A stretch of DNA of 64,000 bases, from positions 23,639,491 to 23,703,490 of the forward strand of contig NC_088310.1 of NCBI RefSeq assembly GCF_910592395.1. Reading direction: 5' to 3'. Below the pieces are notes generated by a model. The model had not been told where the DNA came from. It saw only the letters and a program-made list of their open reading frames with translations, and ran no database searches. A program made the translations under genes and the position numbers. Of the stretch, positions 61,375-64,000 are shown in pieces. How positions within the stretch are numbered: position 1 is the stretch's first letter; each line of letters opens with the position of its first letter. The DNA comes from Lineus longissimus (Eukaryota > Nemertea > Pilidiophora > Heteronemertea > Lineidae).

Positions 61375-64000
61375 TAGTCTTGGGTCAATAAGCTGTTGCA
61401 AGAAGGTCGTGTGAGATAACAAGATTTTTAAATTCTTGTTAATGGGAAAATAATCAGTTGAGCTAGTGAATTGAACAGACGTTAAAACATTAGAATCAGC
61501 ATATTTCATATTTGTCAAAAAATCTTGTTTAGGTGAGCAAATTTAAATGTGGGGTTTAAAAATGTATGGATTTGCCTCTTTTTTCCTTTAACAAAATATG
61601 ATGCCGCTTACATGTAGTTATCATATACAGTAAGAAAATAAGAGATGGAGGTATCATTATGTTCGTCTTGATCTTGCTGCACCGTTTCAAATGGCAAGGT
61701 GGCCAATTACCATCAAGTACGTGTACTATACACGATTTAAAAAGACCCTTTTTGGGATTACGTTTATTTCGAATTGTTCATTCCTCTCTAATGTTTACTT
61801 GACAATATCAGTGACTGTGCCACAACCAGTAGGGCAATGCTTGAGATAATTTCATAACATATAATGAGAGCCTCAGTGAGGAGACTCATAAAATGCTTGG
61901 GTATCTAAGGGAACATGCATTAGAAACCGCAGTATTCTTTATGAATATCATCCATTTTGGTAATGTACATGGTTGTTATGGAATATACCATGTCACGTAC
62001 AATTTTTATCAGATTGTATCATTTTTTTAAATAAATATTATACAGTGTTCAAATCATCGTTCATTGAATTCTTTTTCTATAAAAGAACAAAAGAATAATT
62101 TTCCTGTTACATCACAAGATTTGAAAGAGTTGTAACCCCTTGCAAGAGGTTAATAGTGTACTATGCAAGCGGTTAATGTTACTGGCTGGAAATCAAATGA
62201 GATGTCAATGCCGTTACATTGTGAATAAAAGAAAGACCAGCCGTTTTAAAAATATTGACCTCTACTTTAATAAAAAGTAGGATGTAGATTATCACCAATC
62301 CCATTCACCTCTTGACCCCGACCAACAGAGGTTCTCATATTGCATCAGTCAATGCATTTAGTATGCATTCGGAAGCTACCTTGATGAATCCTCACTTGGT
62401 AGGATCGATCCGAGGTCCATGTGATGTCATAACGCCAAATCCAAAGAAAGCTCGTCAAGTGACTTGGGCGTCATCACATGTGCATGCATAGGCCTCTGCA
62501 AACCCGTACAGCAGGCAGAAAAAGTAGACGACAACGTATCGTTATAGTGTGGTTTTGCAACCACCACGTTAGGCCCTACGACGACGTTTATCTATTGTGC
62601 GAGTTCACCCGAACAATAGACAAACGTCGTCGTAGGGCCTAACCGGGTGGTTGCGAAACCTCACTATTGTGTTATCAATAGCCGTTGTTACAACATTTAC
62701 CAGTGATAGGGCCTATTCACTTGACGTAGTGGGGTTCATGGTATTGGCAAAATCGGCCTGAATCGAGAGCCAAACCAGTTAAGGTAAAAATATCGAAGGA
62801 CTTGCATTTATACCATATTGATTTCACTGGTCCAATGCAAATTAAAACGCGGATAGTGTCCTGCTTCATGCTCAAATACCAATTACTGTGTAAAACCATT
62901 TGCGCTGGAGGATCAAGTAGGTAGCAGGTGTCCCATTGAGAATGCCCCAAACATTGCGGCACTCTCAGTCCAGAGCATCTTCTGGATAACTTGGAAGGAT
63001 ATAATATTGTAAGGAGAGATCATGGCTTTCTTGCGGGAGGCCATGATAGTTTTGTTCTACATTGGAAGCGAGTATAAAAGAAGATAGAGAAGGGAGGACG
63101 CCGTAAGTTGCAAATTTACTTATTTTCGATTTCAGTTGATGGTGAAGCATGCGAGTGCGTCGGCAGTGCCACATCACCAGTATAACATGACTCTGTGTCC
63201 CAAACAACTTTGATCTACTGGTTTTCTTAGGGGCAGAATTCAATTTCGTACCGAGCGTGTTACTCTTGACTGGAACACTGTAGTCTCACGGGATTAACTG
63301 AACGAGATGATGTCTGTAATGATACTTACATGTACATAATGTAACATAACTGTAGGGATAACGTGCATTTTGTTCTTTTGCACAATTGGGTCCTGTGGCA
63401 TACATGTACGTTGAATTAATTTTTATCAGGAAGGTATAAGCCTACCAAGACCAATAAAGTCGCCTCTAACTGCGCGATGCAGAGCGTAGGTCTACTCGTC
63501 CGAACGATCTAGAAGACGACCATCGTACGTACGTAGACCATTGTAGACCAAAGATTTGAAATAATTCATCCAGGCGTTTTTGCACAGATGGAATACAAAT
63601 GGGGAGGCGCAAACCCGATGAAAGCCAGCATGAAATACTTATGATTTTCTGGTTGGTCATGTCTCGTTCGATTTGTCTCCTAACGTTACTGAGATCCTGA
63701 TCTCTTATGTGTTCTTGCAACCGTAGCTATGTTTGATGAATATAAGTATACTCAATATATTATGGCCTGCAGCATGTGTATTCTATTGTGTATGTTCACA
63801 TAAAGACCCGTGCTCTGAACTCTCATCATCCGATCGTTGTAGAGCCTGTGTTGAAATCGGAGAAATCGTTTGGTCTTTTAATTTGATCGAATTCCTTTGA
63901 ATCGATACAAGGTGCTTCCTACATCATCTCTAGTTAAAGGGCCTATATGTACCTATTATAGATTATCTGCTATTCATTCCAATCATCGGGCTGTTGTAAT
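61375..64000. other. 3' flank of the NPC2-like gene and intergenic DNA
   Basis: The first ~660 bases are probably 3' UTR. A hairpin element lies at 62544-62667. Between about 62752 and 62930 a short plus-strand frame includes LYHIDFTGPMQIKTR, which recalls the HxDFxGP block at the first catalytic aspartate of retroelement integrases, but the rest of the domain is absent. Minus-strand frames at 62717-63243 and 63466-63720 show no known domain. Confidence 0.5.
62544..62667. mobile_element. Near-perfect hairpin (foldback) element, 55-base arms
   Basis: The left arm 62544-62598 contains GTTAGGCCCTACGACGACG and pairs with the right arm 62613-62667, which contains CGTCGTCGTAGGGCCTAAC, with only a few mismatches and a 14-base loop. 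The ends resemble TAGTGAGG...CCTCACTA, so a TA target-site duplication is possible. No coding potential. Confidence 0.8.

Noticed and set aside
62752-62930. Possible integrase fragment (HIDFTGP)
   Set aside because: Only one short motif matches. The second and third catalytic blocks, a zinc finger and LTRs are missing, so this may be chance.
1-64000. Search for CRISPR arrays, operons, biosynthetic clusters or bacterial mobile elements
   Set aside because: All genes have introns and animal homologues. No regularly spaced palindromic array or prokaryotic gene organisation is present.

Overview
The window is nuclear DNA of an animal. Genes are split into many short exons with GT/AG introns, there are no operons, and intergenic DNA is full of small transposable elements. 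The four recognisable genes (USP34, RTRAF, a nidogen, an NPC2-type protein) are animal genes. The short introns (often 150-500 bases), a Ty3/gypsy element with a tRNA-Leu primer site, and many short inverted-repeat elements and microsatellites suggest a marine invertebrate of echinoderm, hemichordate, lancelet or mollusc type. The sequence alone does not let me choose among these.

Layout: (1) 1-13154, minus strand: the 5' part of a USP34-like giant ubiquitin protease, 30 coding exons giving about 1,630 residues. The catalytic domain lies off the left edge. (2) 13155-31728: about 18.5 kb with no recognised gene. It holds two structured non-autonomous DNA transposons, a satellite-like repeat with about a 300-base period that carries nuclear-receptor-like half sites, a duplicated 200-base repeat and SINE fragments. 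A weak set of possible plus-strand exons is also present. (3) 31729-34788, plus strand: RTRAF (CGI-99/hCLE), complete in 8 exons except for an apparent one-base frameshift at its first codons. (4) 36244-55207, minus strand: a complete 24-exon nidogen, converging tail-to-tail with RTRAF. Its intron at 41802-44500 contains an internally deleted Ty3/gypsy retrotransposon, which itself contains a 250-base inverted-repeat element. (5) 55208-59656: intergenic, with a tRNA-like SINE. (6) 59657-61374, plus strand: a secreted NPC2/ML-domain protein in 4 exons. (7) 61375-64000: intergenic, with a near-perfect hairpin element.

The genes do not form a functional cluster. USP34 is a deubiquitinase, RTRAF an RNA-ligase and transcription cofactor, nidogen a basement-membrane linker and NPC2 a sterol carrier. 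I found no CRISPR array, biosynthetic cluster or obviously new multi-gene system. The more unusual items are the nidogen architecture (12 EGF modules, no visible thyroglobulin module, a Gly/Asp-rich linker with an RGD motif), the nested transposons with intact target-site duplications, and the RTRAF frameshift. Exon borders were read by eye from splice signals, reading-frame continuity and remembered human homologues; no alignment program was run.
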